A DNA stretch of 64,000 nt from Klebsiella terrigena (GTDB taxonomy: Bacteria > Pseudomonadota > Gammaproteobacteria > Enterobacterales > Enterobacteriaceae), in the NCBI RefSeq assembly GCF_006539725.1, contig NZ_BJNO01000022.1, forward strand, positions 32,616 to 96,615, written 5' to 3'. A program made the translations under genes and the position numbers. Of this stretch, positions 20,041 through 28,942 are shown piece by piece. The stretch's first letter is position 1. The number at the start of each line of letters is the position of its first letter. Under the pieces are notes generated by a model. It worked only from the letters and a program-made list of their open reading frames with translations, was not told the DNA's origin and did not search any database.

Positions 20041-21156
20041 ATGAGCTTTATGTTGGCATTGCCGAAAATCAGCCTGCACGGCGCGGGCGCCATTGGCGAT
20101 ATGGTCAATCTGGTCGCCGCTAAACAGTGGGGCAAAGCGCTGATCGTCACCGACGGTCAGCTGGTGAAGCTGGGCCTGCTGGACAGCCTGTTTGCCGCGC
20201 TCGACGCACACCAGATGTGCTGGCACCTGTTTGATGAGGTGTTCCCGAACCCCACCGAAGCGCTGGTGCATAAAGGCATTTCCGCCTTCCACGATGCGCA
20301 GTGCGATTACATTATCGCCTTTGGCGGCGGCAGCCCCATCGATACCGCGAAAGCGGTTAAAATTCTCACCGCCAACCCGGCCCCTTCCACCGCCTATTCC
20401 GGCGTCGGCAAGGTGAAAAACGCCGGCGTCCCGCTGGTGGCGATAAATACCACCGCCGGAACGGCGGCGGAGATGACCAGCAATGCGGTCATCATCGATC
20501 CGAATATTATTCCGGACATCGCCGTCGATGACGCCAGCGTGATGCTGGACATCCCGGCCTCGATCACCGCGGCCACCGGAATGGATGCCCTGACCCACGC
20601 TATCGAAGCCTTTGTCTCGGTCGGCGCCCACCCGCTCACCGATGCCAACGCCCTGGAGGCTATTCGGCTGATTAATCTGTGGCTGCCGAAAGCCGTCGAT
20701 GACGGGCACAACCTTGAGGCGCGCGAGCAGATGGCGTTTGGTCAGTATCTGGCGGGCATGGCGTTCAACAGCGCCGGTCTCGGCCTGGTCCATGCGCTGG
20801 CGCATCAGCCTGGCGCGACCCACAACCTGCCCCACGGCGTATGCAACGCCATCCTGCTGCCGATCATCGAAAACTTTAACCGCCCGAACGCCGTTGCCCG
20901 CTTTGCCCGCGTGGCGCAGGCGATGGGCGTTGAGACCCGCGGCATGAGCGATGAGGCTGCCAGCATGGCGGCAATCGAGGCGATTCGCGCCCTGAGCAAA
21001 CGCGTCGGCATTCCGCAGGGCTTCAGCCAGCTTGGGGTGACCAAAGCCGACATCGAAGGCTGGCTGGACAAAGCCCTCGCCGACCCGTGCGCGCCGTGCA
21101 ACCCGCGAACCGCCAGCCGCGACCAGGTGCGCGAGCTCTATCTGGAGGCGTTATGA
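20041..21156 (+). CDS. Iron-dependent alcohol dehydrogenase, probable lactaldehyde reductase
   Basis: A group III iron-containing alcohol dehydrogenase (371 residues) similar to FucO and YiaY. The NAD-binding [11 protein letters not shown] is near residue 97. Probable metal ligands lie in [25 protein letters not shown] and [13 protein letters not shown]. Between a rhamnose transporter and rhaM, its likely role is reducing L-lactaldehyde (from RhaD) to 1,2-propanediol during anaerobic growth. E. coli borrows FucO from the fucose regulon for this step. The sequence looks about as close to YiaY, so the exact substrate is an inference. Confidence 0.85.
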   Translation: MSFMLALPKISLHGAGAIGDMVNLVAAKQWGKALIVTDGQLVKLGLLDSLFAALDAHQMCWHLFDEVFPNPTEALVHKGISAFHDAQCDYIIAFGGGSPIDTAKAVKILTANPAPSTAYSGVGKVKNAGVPLVAINTTAGTAAEMTSNAVIIDPNIIPDIAVDDASVMLDIPASITAATGMDALTHAIEAFVSVGAHPLTDANALEAIRLINLWLPKAVDDGHNLEAREQMAFGQYLAGMAFNSAGLGLVHALAHQPGATHNLPHGVCNAILLPIIENFNRPNAVARFARVAQAMGVETRGMSDEAASMAAIEAIRALSKRVGIPQGFSQLGVTKADIEGWLDKALADPCAPCNPRTASRDQVRELYLEAL

Positions 21157-21467
21157 TCCGCAAGGCGTTTGTGATGCAGGTGAATCCCGACGCGCACGAA
21201 GAGTATGAGCGTCGACATTCGCCCATTTGGCCGGAGCTGGAGGCGGTTCTGAAGGCGCACGGCGCGCACCGCTACGCAATCTATCTCGATAAAGCGCGCA
21301 GCCTGCTGTTCGCCACGGTGGAGATTGAATCTGAAGCCCGCTGGAACGCGGTCGCCGAAACCGAGGTCTGCCAGCGCTGGTGGCGGCATATGCGCGACGT
21401 CATGCCGGCAAATGCCGATAACAGCCCGCTTAGCGCCGAGCTGAAGCCGGTATTCTATCTGGATTAA
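21153..21467 (+). CDS. rhaM: L-rhamnose mutarotase
   Basis: A 104-residue dimeric protein that interconverts alpha and beta anomers of L-rhamnose so that the isomerase receives the right form. Family residues are clear: [29 protein letters not shown]-type [10 protein letters not shown] and the C-terminal ELKPVFYLD. The ATG overlaps the stop of the upstream dehydrogenase (ATGA), so it is the last gene of a co-translated series. In E. coli rhaM directly follows rhaD; here five genes lie between. Confidence 0.96.
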   Translation: MIRKAFVMQVNPDAHEEYERRHSPIWPELEAVLKAHGAHRYAIYLDKARSLLFATVEIESEARWNAVAETEVCQRWWRHMRDVMPANADNSPLSAELKPVFYLD

Positions 21468-21474
21468 ATCCCCG

Positions 21475-21512
21475 GCGGCCCCGCCGGAACAGGTTTAGCG
21501 GGGCCGCTTTTA
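21475..21512 (+). terminator. Terminator after rhaM
   Basis: A perfect 10-bp GC stem (GCGGCCCCGC / GCGGGGCCGC) is followed by TTTT. It closes the long rhamnose transcript just before the convergent porin gene. Confidence 0.88.
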
Positions 21513-21518
21513 CGGTCT

Positions 21519-22898
21519 TCAGAAGAAGTATTTAAAGCGCACGCGCGCGCCGTAGCGGTCGTCGTCATCGCTCTTATTGGCCTGCACATCGCTATCAAGA
21601 ATGGAGTAGTAGGCCCCGAGATAGATATTAAAGTTCTGCATATTCATTACGTTCGGGATTTGATACGAGGCGTGGAAGGTATGAATATTGTAGGTCCCCT
21701 CATCCTTAATCCAGCAGTCGTTATCGCAGATCACCCCGTCATAGTCGTTGATTTTGTTATGGGCGTAGATATAGCCCAGCTCAAAGCGCTGCCATAGCGC
21801 GTTAACCCCGGCGGTGAAGTCTTTTTCGTTGTTGGCATCCATATACGCGGTGTTCACGTTCACCACCACCCCATCGGCCGGATTGGTTTTCAGGCCGTTC
21901 CACGTCATGGTCAGGCCGTAGCCGGTACGATCGGACTGATCGACAAACTCTCCCCGCGCGTTGCTATAGCCGTAGGCGTTTTTCACCACGTTCGACTCCA
22001 TCGCCGCGGCGACGGAGAGTTCATCTTTCGCCCACGAGACAACCGGGCGCAGGTAGGCGACGTTCTTTTTCTGCTCCATGTCGCGGCCGTGGTAGTCACC
22101 GCCGTCATACAGGGAGGTGCCGTCCTCCAGCAGCGTATTCAGCTCGAAGTACCAGTTATCCAGCTGCTTGCTGAGCAGGAAGTTACCGCCCGCGTCGGAT
22201 CGCCCGCGTCCCTCTTTCATCATGTAAATATAGCCGTGACCGTCGCTGTAGAGATCGTTGGCGGTATTACCCGAATGTTCGACGAAGGTATCCTGGTTCA
22301 GCGGGAACATGTCATAGGCTTCAAAGCGGCCAACTTTTATCTTCCAGTCCTTCTCCTGACCGAAGAAGAAGGCGGCATCGTCAAGGTTCATTGAGCCGGT
22401 CATATCGGCCAGCGGTTGAATCGAGAAGCCGGCAAAATAGCCGTTGCTCATGGTGCGGATGCCGTCAAAGCCCAGCAGAATGCGGCCGTTTAAATCCCAG
22501 TTATCGTAGGTCGGGTCGCTGCCAACATCGGCGTTGGTCATCGCCAGCAAGCCGTGCTTGCTCTCCGCGTCCATGTTGAACTCAACGTCACCGTAGATCT
22601 TCAGATCGCCATAGCCGGAGAGCTTAAGCTCCGGCGCGGTAATATTCTTTTTGCTCTCCTCGACCACCGCGACGCTTTTTACCGCAACGGTCGGTTGCGC
22701 CAGCGCAATAGCGGTGCGCTGTTTCTCCTGTAATTCTCGCACCTGGCCTTCCGCCACCGTAGCCCGGCTTTCCGCCGCGGCCAGCCGCGCTTCCAGCTGT
22801 TCCATACGCTGTTCAAGCGTCAGAGAATTATTTTTAGCAACTGCCGAACTTGCCATCAAACATAAACTCATCGCTAAGGCTATCGTCTTTTTATTCAT
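21519..22898 (-). CDS. rafY: Oligosaccharide outer-membrane porin, RafY-like
   Basis: An outer-membrane glycoporin (459 residues from the ATG at 22898). The signal peptide ends in ASSAVA. A short periplasmic coiled coil follows (LEQRMEQLEARLAAAESRATVAEGQ), as in ScrY and RafY. Then comes a beta-barrel rich in aromatic, alternating strands ending in the typical terminal Phe (RVRFKYFF). It is the last gene of the raf operon and would admit raffinose-family sugars. Assignment to RafY rests on context and architecture. Confidence 0.8.
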   Translation of the reverse strand: MNKKTIALAMSLCLMASSAVAKNNSLTLEQRMEQLEARLAAAESRATVAEGQVRELQEKQRTAIALAQPTVAVKSVAVVEESKKNITAPELKLSGYGDLKIYGDVEFNMDAESKHGLLAMTNADVGSDPTYDNWDLNGRILLGFDGIRTMSNGYFAGFSIQPLADMTGSMNLDDAAFFFGQEKDWKIKVGRFEAYDMFPLNQDTFVEHSGNTANDLYSDGHGYIYMMKEGRGRSDAGGNFLLSKQLDNWYFELNTLLEDGTSLYDGGDYHGRDMEQKKNVAYLRPVVSWAKDELSVAAAMESNVVKNAYGYSNARGEFVDQSDRTGYGLTMTWNGLKTNPADGVVVNVNTAYMDANNEKDFTAGVNALWQRFELGYIYAHNKINDYDGVICDNDCWIKDEGTYNIHTFHASYQIPNVMNMQNFNIYLGAYYSILDSDVQANKSDDDDRYGARVRFKYFF

Positions 22899-23004
22899 TG
22901 TTATTTTCCGGAGGTAACGGGGAGATAAGGTGAGTGAATAACCCACCTTTCTATCTTCATTATTTTTATAGGGAAACGAGTGCTAATTAATATGTGACTT
23001 ATGT

Positions 23005-23598
23005 TTATTGGCCGGTATATAACTGATGTTTATTTTTATCCTCATCGGTAATATTTCTTAATACCCGGCAGGGCACCCCGGCGGCAACAACGTTCGGTGG
23101 AATCGAGCGATTAACCACGCTGCCGGCGCCAATCACCGAGTTTTTACCAATGGTAACGCCGGGATTAATAATCACCCCGGAGCCCAGCCAGACGCCATCC
23201 TCAATAATCACCGGCAGAGAGAACTGCTGCTGCGTGTGGCGCAGATCCGGATGCACCGGATGACCGGCGGTAGAGATCGTCACGTTCGGTGCGAACATCA
23301 CGTTATTGCCGATAATAATCTCCGCGTCATCCACCAGCGTCAGGTTGAAGTTTGCGTAGAAGTTATCGCCAATAGTGGTGTGAGTTCCGTAAGCAAGATT
23401 GATCGGCGGCTCAATCCAGCACTGTTTACCCACGCTCGCAAACATGCGCTGGATAATATCCTCTCTTAGCTCCTGACCGAATGGGTGCGAGTGGTTATAT
23501 TCATAGGCCCGCACCTTTGCCATTAGCCGCTCCTCCGGCAGCCCGTAGCCGCCATCAGTATATAATTCACCGCTGTTCATTCTTTTTTTAATATCCAT
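23005..23598 (-). CDS. Galactoside/maltose O-acetyltransferase (LacA family)
   Basis: A left-handed beta-helix acetyltransferase (about 197 residues) that would move acetyl from acetyl-CoA to a sugar hydroxyl. Hallmarks are the N-terminal cap YEYNHSHPFGQE, the NFYANFNLTLVDDAEIIIG repeats, the catalytic His in STAGHPVHPDLR, and PPNVVAAGVPCRVLRNI near the end. The ATG at 23598 was chosen; an in-frame TTG at 23604 sits closer to the GGGAG site and is a real alternative. In the plasmid raf operon this position is taken by the sucrose hydrolase rafD. Confidence 0.85.
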   Translation of the reverse strand: MDIKKRMNSGELYTDGGYGLPEERLMAKVRAYEYNHSHPFGQELREDIIQRMFASVGKQCWIEPPINLAYGTHTTIGDNFYANFNLTLVDDAEIIIGNNVMFAPNVTISTAGHPVHPDLRHTQQQFSLPVIIEDGVWLGSGVIINPGVTIGKNSVIGAGSVVNRSIPPNVVAAGVPCRVLRNITDEDKNKHQLYTGQ

Positions 23599-23658
23599 AG
23601 TCAATATGTTCTCCCGTTTATTCAGCACATCCCTGTGAGAATTTATTCTGTTAATTGA

Positions 23659-24924
23659 TCAAATGGTCATTGCTTTATTACTGACGCTGCCGGGCGCGGA
23701 CTTCCCTGAAAGCGTAAAGGCCGATATTAAGGTGACGGAGAGCGCAATACCGCCGAGGATCATATAGGTCTCCTGGAAACCGATCCGGTCATACATATTG
23801 CCGGCAAATGCGGAGAGGAAAATCGCCGCTACCTGTTTGGAAAACTGGAAGCCCACCAGATAAATCGTCGCCGACAGCCGGACGTCAAATACGCCGGTAA
23901 TATATTTAAACGCCCCCACCAGCAGGAACGGCACTTCCAGGGCGTGGAGCATCTTCAGCGCCACCACCTCCGCCGCCGTGGTGGCGAAGGATGAGCCGAT
24001 CATCCGCGCCGCCATCACCATCCCGGCAATCAGCAGGGTGTTCTTCGCACCGATGCGGTTAATAATCCACGGCGAGCTGAACATAATGATAGCGTTGCAA
24101 ATCTCCCCGGCGGTGGTCGCAAAACCAAAGGCGCGGGTACCCGATTCCGGCGTAGCGAAGAAGGATTTAAAGAAGGTGGCAAACTGCTGATCGAAGACGT
24201 CGTATACGCACGCCACGCCGACCACATACAGAATAAACATCCACATTTTGCGCTGGCGGAACATCCGCAGGGCGCTTTTTAAATCCACCGATGGGCGATT
24301 CGCGCCCAAAGAATCCATGACCTGAGCGGCCTGGCTGGCCTGCGGTTTCGCGATAGCCACCAGCACCACCAGCAGCAGCGCGGCGGCCGATCCCATCCAG
24401 AATACCCACTCGGGATTGACGCTAAACAGCATTCCCGCGGTCGTCGCGCACAGCGCCCAGCCAAGGCAGCCAAAGGTTCGCGCTTTACCGTACTCAAACC
24501 CGCTGTTGCGGCTGATGCGTTCGATATAGGCTTCCATCGCGCCGGCGCCGGCGGAGAACACGAAACCAATATAGGCGCCCCCGCTTAATGCCCCCAGCCA
24601 GATATTGGTTTTCAGCAGCGGCGCAAAAACATAGAGGAAGAACGGCGCAATCAGCACCAGCAAAATCGTCACGATCCACATCAGGTGTTTTTTCAGCCCC
24701 AGCTTATCGGAGATCACCCCCAGAACGGGCTGGAAGCAGATCGCAAACAGGGAAAGGCTGGAAAAAACGATGCCGGTCTCGGTTTTATTCAGGCCAATAA
24801 CGTCCGACAGCCAGATCGGCAGGAACGGGAAGCAGGTGGCCATAATGAAAAAGTAGAGAAAAAAGAACAGGCCGAAAATCCAGAAGTTAGGGTTGTTTTT
24901 GTGGGTACAGGCAGTCGGGTTCAT
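23659..24924 (-). CDS. rafB: RafB-type raffinose:proton symporter
   Basis: A 12-helix major facilitator of the oligosaccharide:H+ symporter (LacY) family, 421 residues. The start MNPTACTHKNNPNFWIFGLF and blocks such as GFVFSAGAGAMEAYIER, FEYGKARTFGCLGWALCA and CVYDVFDQQFATFF are closest to plasmid RafB as I recall it. The ATG at 24924 has GAGGA upstream; the frame is open 51 codons further, into rafA, and that extension was rejected. It imports raffinose or melibiose for the alpha-galactosidase encoded just upstream. Confidence 0.88.
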   Translation of the reverse strand: MNPTACTHKNNPNFWIFGLFFFLYFFIMATCFPFLPIWLSDVIGLNKTETGIVFSSLSLFAICFQPVLGVISDKLGLKKHLMWIVTILLVLIAPFFLYVFAPLLKTNIWLGALSGGAYIGFVFSAGAGAMEAYIERISRNSGFEYGKARTFGCLGWALCATTAGMLFSVNPEWVFWMGSAAALLLVVLVAIAKPQASQAAQVMDSLGANRPSVDLKSALRMFRQRKMWMFILYVVGVACVYDVFDQQFATFFKSFFATPESGTRAFGFATTAGEICNAIIMFSSPWIINRIGAKNTLLIAGMVMAARMIGSSFATTAAEVVALKMLHALEVPFLLVGAFKYITGVFDVRLSATIYLVGFQFSKQVAAIFLSAFAGNMYDRIGFQETYMILGGIALSVTLISAFTLSGKSAPGSVSNKAMTI

Positions 24925-24965
24925 TTTATATTCCTCAGTCAGGGCCGCCTGGCGGCCCGTCACCA

Positions 24966-27089
24966 TTACACGCGTTGCAGGCCAATCAAAATGGCGCTTT
25001 CCGGATCGAGGATTGGCAGCGCCAGCCCCGCCTGCTGTAGCCACTCGCCGCTCACCGTTTGCGGGGTCACCATCCATTCCGGCAGCTTACGCATGGTATG
25101 ACCGCCCTCTCCCGTAATCTGAATATCCGGGTGATCGAGCAGCGTAACCTGATAGCGGGCGCCCGCCTCCAGCCCCGCAACGCGCAGCGGCGCCATCAGG
25201 GTGTAATCCGGCATCGCCAGCTGGCTGACGAGGAAAATCGCCTGGCTCTTATCTTCGCTGACCACGCCGTGCGCCAGCGTGGTGACGTCCGGCATATCCA
25301 TACGCCACTGCACGCCGTGATGAATAACGCCGCGCCACTGCTTATGCAGCGCGGCATACTTGCGGTAGCCCGCGCGCTCCTGTTCGTCGGCGCTCACCGG
25401 ATCCAGCTCCAGCCCCATATGGCCAAACAGCGCGGTCAGGCCACGAAAGGCGATGCTGTGCTGGCGGAAGGTAGCGTGGCAGTGGCGGTTGCCGATATGC
25501 GCGCCCATCACCTCCGGCGGGAAGAAATAGCTCATGCCGCGCTGGATAGTGTTGCGCTCCAGGGCATCGTTGTTGTCGGAAGCCCAGAAGCGATGGCTGC
25601 GCTTCAGCACCTCATAATCGATGCGTCCGCCGCCGGAGGAGCAGGATTCAAATTCGATATGCGGGAAGCGGGCAACCAGCGCGTCCAGCAGACGATAAAA
25701 CTGGCGGGTCTGCGCATCGGCGGCGGCTTTACCGTTATGGCCCGGCTGCACCAGCTCGCGGTTCATATCCCACTTCACATAATCCACGGCGTGCTCGCCC
25801 AGCAGCCAGTTCATCCGCTCCAGCAGATAGTCAAAGGCCTGCGGAATATTGAGGTTCAGGACGTACTGATGGCGGCCGGTCAGCGGCGTATAGCCCGGCA
25901 GGGCCAGCACCCAGTCAGGGTGGGCGCGGAAAAGGTCCGAATCCGGATTGATCATTTCCGGCTCAACCCAGATGCCAAACTCCATGCCCAGCGACTTCAC
26001 GTGGTCGATAACCGGCGTCAGCCCGTTGGGGTACTTTTGCTCATCCAGATACCAGTCGCCGAGCGCCGCCCAGTCGTCGTTGCGCCCTTTGAACCAGCCG
26101 TCGTCAATGATGAAGCGCTCGACGCCAAGCTCCGCCGCCTCGTCCGCCATGCGCATGATGTACTGCGGGTCATGATTGAAATAGATCCCCTCCCAGGTAT
26201 TGAGATGCACCGGGCGCGGCTTGTTATCCGGGAAGCGCACGATCTGCTCGCGCAGGTAGCGATGAAACTGCTGGCTCATGCCGTTCAGACCCTGCGCCGA
26301 ATAGCTGGCGTACAGCGACGGCGTCCACAGGGTTTCGCCTTCGGCCAGCGCCATCTCCCCCGGTAAATAGAGCGCTTCCGCCTGCAGATAGCGGCGGCCA
26401 TCGGTTTTTACCTCAGCACGCAGGCGGTGGTTGCCGCTCCAGCCAAGGTGCACTCCCCACACTTCGCCCTGCATCTCGCTAAAGGCGGTGCTGCCGGTAA
26501 TCAGCGCCGGGAAATGCTCGTGGGAGGTGCGCCCGCGGCGGTTTTCCAGCACGAAGCTGTCGTGATCGAGGACCAGCCGATGCGGCTGAAACTCGCGGAT
26601 CCAGCGGCCGTGAAAAGCCATCACTTCGCGGGCGCGTTCGGCAACCGGCAGCGTGACCGCAAGCCGGTCCACCTGCCAGGGCTGCGCGCGCAGGTTGGTC
26701 AGACCGTGGCGAACGCTGAGCACGCCGCTGCTATCGAGCACAATTTCGCTACGCAGGCGCAGCCCGGCGTGCGGGTCCTCGCTGATAATGGTTAGGCTTT
26801 GCCCGTCCTGTACGACCTCGGCGGTGGCAAACAGCGGCGAGCCGTCCAACCCCTGGCGATGCCCTTCAATCCCAGGCGCGCCAAACAGCCCGTGACCCAG
26901 CTCGGCCATCAGCGTTACGGGGGAATCGACGTCCAGGCGACCGTTAGCCACCGGGCGCGTCAGGCTGGCCGCATCCTGCGGCGAAAAATGGCTTAAATGC
27001 GGCCCCCAGTAGATAATTTCGGCAAACGGATGGGTTTTGATTACCACATCGGCCCCTGCGCTTTGCAGGCGTACAATCGAATCAGACAT
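24966..27089 (-). CDS. rafA: Alpha-galactosidase, GH36 family
   Basis: A cytosolic glycoside hydrolase of family 36 (707 residues) that removes terminal alpha-galactose from raffinose and melibiose. The nucleophile Asp is in YVKWDMNREL and the acid/base Asp in the SDNNDALER motif. FGIWVEPEMI and ESCSSGGGR complete the active-site set. The N-terminal beta-sandwich runs to about residue 330. The ATG at 27089 has GGAG seven bases upstream. It is the first structural gene behind the two operators and is followed by rafB after 41 bp. Confidence 0.93.
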   Translation of the reverse strand: MSDSIVRLQSAGADVVIKTHPFAEIIYWGPHLSHFSPQDAASLTRPVANGRLDVDSPVTLMAELGHGLFGAPGIEGHRQGLDGSPLFATAEVVQDGQSLTIISEDPHAGLRLRSEIVLDSSGVLSVRHGLTNLRAQPWQVDRLAVTLPVAERAREVMAFHGRWIREFQPHRLVLDHDSFVLENRRGRTSHEHFPALITGSTAFSEMQGEVWGVHLGWSGNHRLRAEVKTDGRRYLQAEALYLPGEMALAEGETLWTPSLYASYSAQGLNGMSQQFHRYLREQIVRFPDNKPRPVHLNTWEGIYFNHDPQYIMRMADEAAELGVERFIIDDGWFKGRNDDWAALGDWYLDEQKYPNGLTPVIDHVKSLGMEFGIWVEPEMINPDSDLFRAHPDWVLALPGYTPLTGRHQYVLNLNIPQAFDYLLERMNWLLGEHAVDYVKWDMNRELVQPGHNGKAAADAQTRQFYRLLDALVARFPHIEFESCSSGGGRIDYEVLKRSHRFWASDNNDALERNTIQRGMSYFFPPEVMGAHIGNRHCHATFRQHSIAFRGLTALFGHMGLELDPVSADEQERAGYRKYAALHKQWRGVIHHGVQWRMDMPDVTTLAHGVVSEDKSQAIFLVSQLAMPDYTLMAPLRVAGLEAGARYQVTLLDHPDIQITGEGGHTMRKLPEWMVTPQTVSGEWLQQAGLALPILDPESAILIGLQRV

Positions 27090-27126
27090 CAGACATCTCC
27101 ACAGCAAGGAATGCCTTACTGTTGAT

Positions 27127-27161
27127 CCGAAACGTTTCGGGTAACAACCAAAACGTTTCGG
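27127..27161. promoter_or_regulatory. Paired LacI-type operators for rafR
   Basis: A perfect palindrome CCGAAACGTTTCGG at 27127-27140 and a near copy CCAAAACGTTTCGG at 27148-27161 have centres 21 bp apart, two helical turns, on one face of the DNA. Such paired sites match the raf operator arrangement and are typical targets of a LacI-family repressor. Confidence 0.92.
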
Positions 27162-27202
27162 ATTCGTGATCGAGTGCAGAAATTAGCGTAGCGGGAAGGA
27201 AA

Positions 27203-28198
27203 TCAGGCGGTGTCGCCGGGAATAAATTCGGGCTGCCAGAGCACCTGCAGGGAGGAAAGATCGTCGCCGGCAATCAGCCGACGGACCATGCCGGCGATCT
27301 GGCGGCCAACGCCCTGGCGAGTGGATTGGATCACCGCCGCCACCGGGGTTTCAATGATGCTGTCCTGCGGCAGTCCGTCGTAAACCACCAGCGACACGCG
27401 ATTATCGCCGGTCAGGCGCCCCAGCTGGGATAGCGCCATCGCCGCGCCGTCGCCGTGGGTATTACAGTCGGTCACGATCGCCGTGGGCGGTTCCGGCAAA
27501 CGCAGCAGCTCCATCGTCGCCTGATAGCCACCGCGGCGGGTTGGCGGCACGCTGCGCAGCCAGGTATCCGCTAATCCGGCCTCGCGCAGCGCCTGCAGAT
27601 AGCCGTTGCGGCGCTGGGTGATAAACGCCTGATTGTTATTTTCGCTCAGCAGCGCGATGCGCCGATGCCCCTGGCTAATCAAATGGCGGGTCGCACGCCA
27701 GGTTCCGGCCTGATTATCAAAATCAAACCAGGCATAGGGCTGCGGCAGCCGGCTGCGACCAAGGGCGAGGAAAGGGAAGCCGGAGGAGAGCAGCTGCGTC
27801 AGGCGGGGGTCGTCATCCAGGGTATGAGCGACAATCAGCGCATCGACCCGCCGGCTCTGGACCATTCGCATATAGCCGTGCTTGTCCGCCTGCTCATCGT
27901 CGGCAATCAGCAGTAAATCAATCTCATAGCGCGACAGCTCGTGGCTAATTTCGCCGACCATGTCGAGAAATACGTTGTTATTCAGCGGGGCCGGGCTGAT
28001 GGGAAAAACCAGACCCACGGCGTCAATTTTGCCCATTTTAAGGCGTCGCGCAAAGGTATTGGGTCGATAGCCACGGCGCTGCGCTTCCGCCTCCACGCGG
28101 GCGCGCGTCTCCTGCGACACGTCGTCATAACCGTTCAGCGCGCGGCTGACGGTCGTTACCGAGATTCCAAGTTCTTTAGCAATAGCTTTCAGCGACAT
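27203..28198 (-). CDS. rafR: LacI-family repressor of the raf operon
   Basis: A LacI/GalR regulator (331 residues). The N-terminal helix-turn-helix LKAIAKELGISVTTVSRALNG is followed by the hinge YRPNTFARRLKMG and a periplasmic-binding-protein-like effector domain (ISHELSRYEIDLLL through the C-terminus). It lies immediately upstream of rafA on the same strand and faces the two palindromic operators. Melibiose or another alpha-galactoside is the probable inducer, by analogy with RafR. Confidence 0.88.
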   Translation of the reverse strand: MSLKAIAKELGISVTTVSRALNGYDDVSQETRARVEAEAQRRGYRPNTFARRLKMGKIDAVGLVFPISPAPLNNNVFLDMVGEISHELSRYEIDLLLIADDEQADKHGYMRMVQSRRVDALIVAHTLDDDPRLTQLLSSGFPFLALGRSRLPQPYAWFDFDNQAGTWRATRHLISQGHRRIALLSENNNQAFITQRRNGYLQALREAGLADTWLRSVPPTRRGGYQATMELLRLPEPPTAIVTDCNTHGDGAAMALSQLGRLTGDNRVSLVVYDGLPQDSIIETPVAAVIQSTRQGVGRQIAGMVRRLIAGDDLSSLQVLWQPEFIPGDTA

Positions 28199-28293
28199 AC
28201 GTATCCCAGTCGGCGGTGGAGGAAACGGCTAGTGTCCCGCAATACGGGCGGGACGTCCAGCGGGAGCGGCGCGGTCATCCCCGCAATAAAACG

Positions 28294-28842
28294 CTAGCTT
28301 TGCTCAGCCACCAGAATCGCCTGGGTATCCGGCTCCAGCGCCTGGAAGAGATGTTCCCGATCGGCGGGGTAACAGATGTAGTCCCCGGCGCCCAGCTCTT
28401 CCGGCGCTTCGGTCAGGCCCACGCGCGCGCGGCCCTGGGTGACAATAATATGCTCTATCGATCCCGGCGGGTGCGGGTGAGAAACACGGTCAGCCCCCGG
28501 CTGGGTCAGCAGTAAATAGATATCGCGGCGGGCGCCGGGCGGGCAGGCCGCCAGCAGAATAGCCTGATAGTGGGCCTGCTCAGCCACCACCTTGGTCCCT
28601 TCCCCGCGACGCAGCACCTGCGTTTTTTGCGCCTGCGGCTCCAGCAGCCGGGCGAACGGAATATCGAGCGCGACGCAAAGCGACCAGAGCGTCTCGAGGC
28701 TGGGGTTACCGTTGCCTGACTCCAGCTGCGATAGCGTCGATTTGGCAATACCGGCCCGGCGCGCGACTTCCGCCAGCGAGAGCCCGGTGCGCGAGCGCTC
28801 GCGTACCAGACTCCGGGCAATCAGACTAATTGGCTGTGTCAT
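28294..28842 (-). CDS. XRE-family regulator with C-terminal cupin
   Basis: A 182-residue two-domain regulator. The helix-turn-helix LSLAEVARRAGIAKSTLSQLESG covers about residues 20-43, and a cupin domain at about 105-178 contains HPHPPGSIEHIIVTQG and GAGDYICYPADREH. Such proteins usually sense a small ligand. It is divergent from azlCD, with a palindrome between them (28867-28879), so it very likely controls that transporter and itself. The ligand is unknown; a branched-chain amino acid is plausible from context. Confidence 0.85.
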   Translation of the reverse strand: MTQPISLIARSLVRERSRTGLSLAEVARRAGIAKSTLSQLESGNGNPSLETLWSLCVALDIPFARLLEPQAQKTQVLRRGEGTKVVAEQAHYQAILLAACPPGARRDIYLLLTQPGADRVSHPHPPGSIEHIIVTQGRARVGLTEAPEELGAGDYICYPADREHLFQALEPDTQAILVAEQS

Positions 28843-28866
28843 TCACGGCTCCGCGTTTTTTATATA

Positions 28867-28928
28867 GAACGATTCGTTCGACTTGAAAGTCGAGAGGGTT
28901 GCGTTCATTATAATGGAAATTCGTTCGA
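28867..28928. promoter_or_regulatory. azlCD promoter with candidate XRE operators
   Basis: The perfect 13-bp palindrome GAACGATTCGTTC (28867-28879) lies next to a -35-like TTGAAA (28883-28888), with a -10-like CATTAT 17 bases on (28906-28911). The motif ATTCGTTCGA occurs twice, at 28872-28881 and 28919-28928, bracketing the promoter. This is the expected layout for repression by the adjacent XRE regulator, though binding is inferred. Confidence 0.6.
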
Positions 28929-28942
28929 TATGGCTAAATAGT

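Noticed and set aside
23659..25077. Longer start for RafB reaching into rafA
   Set aside because: The extra 51 residues are out-of-frame rafA sequence with no ribosome site; the ATG at 24924 has GAGGA and matches RafB.
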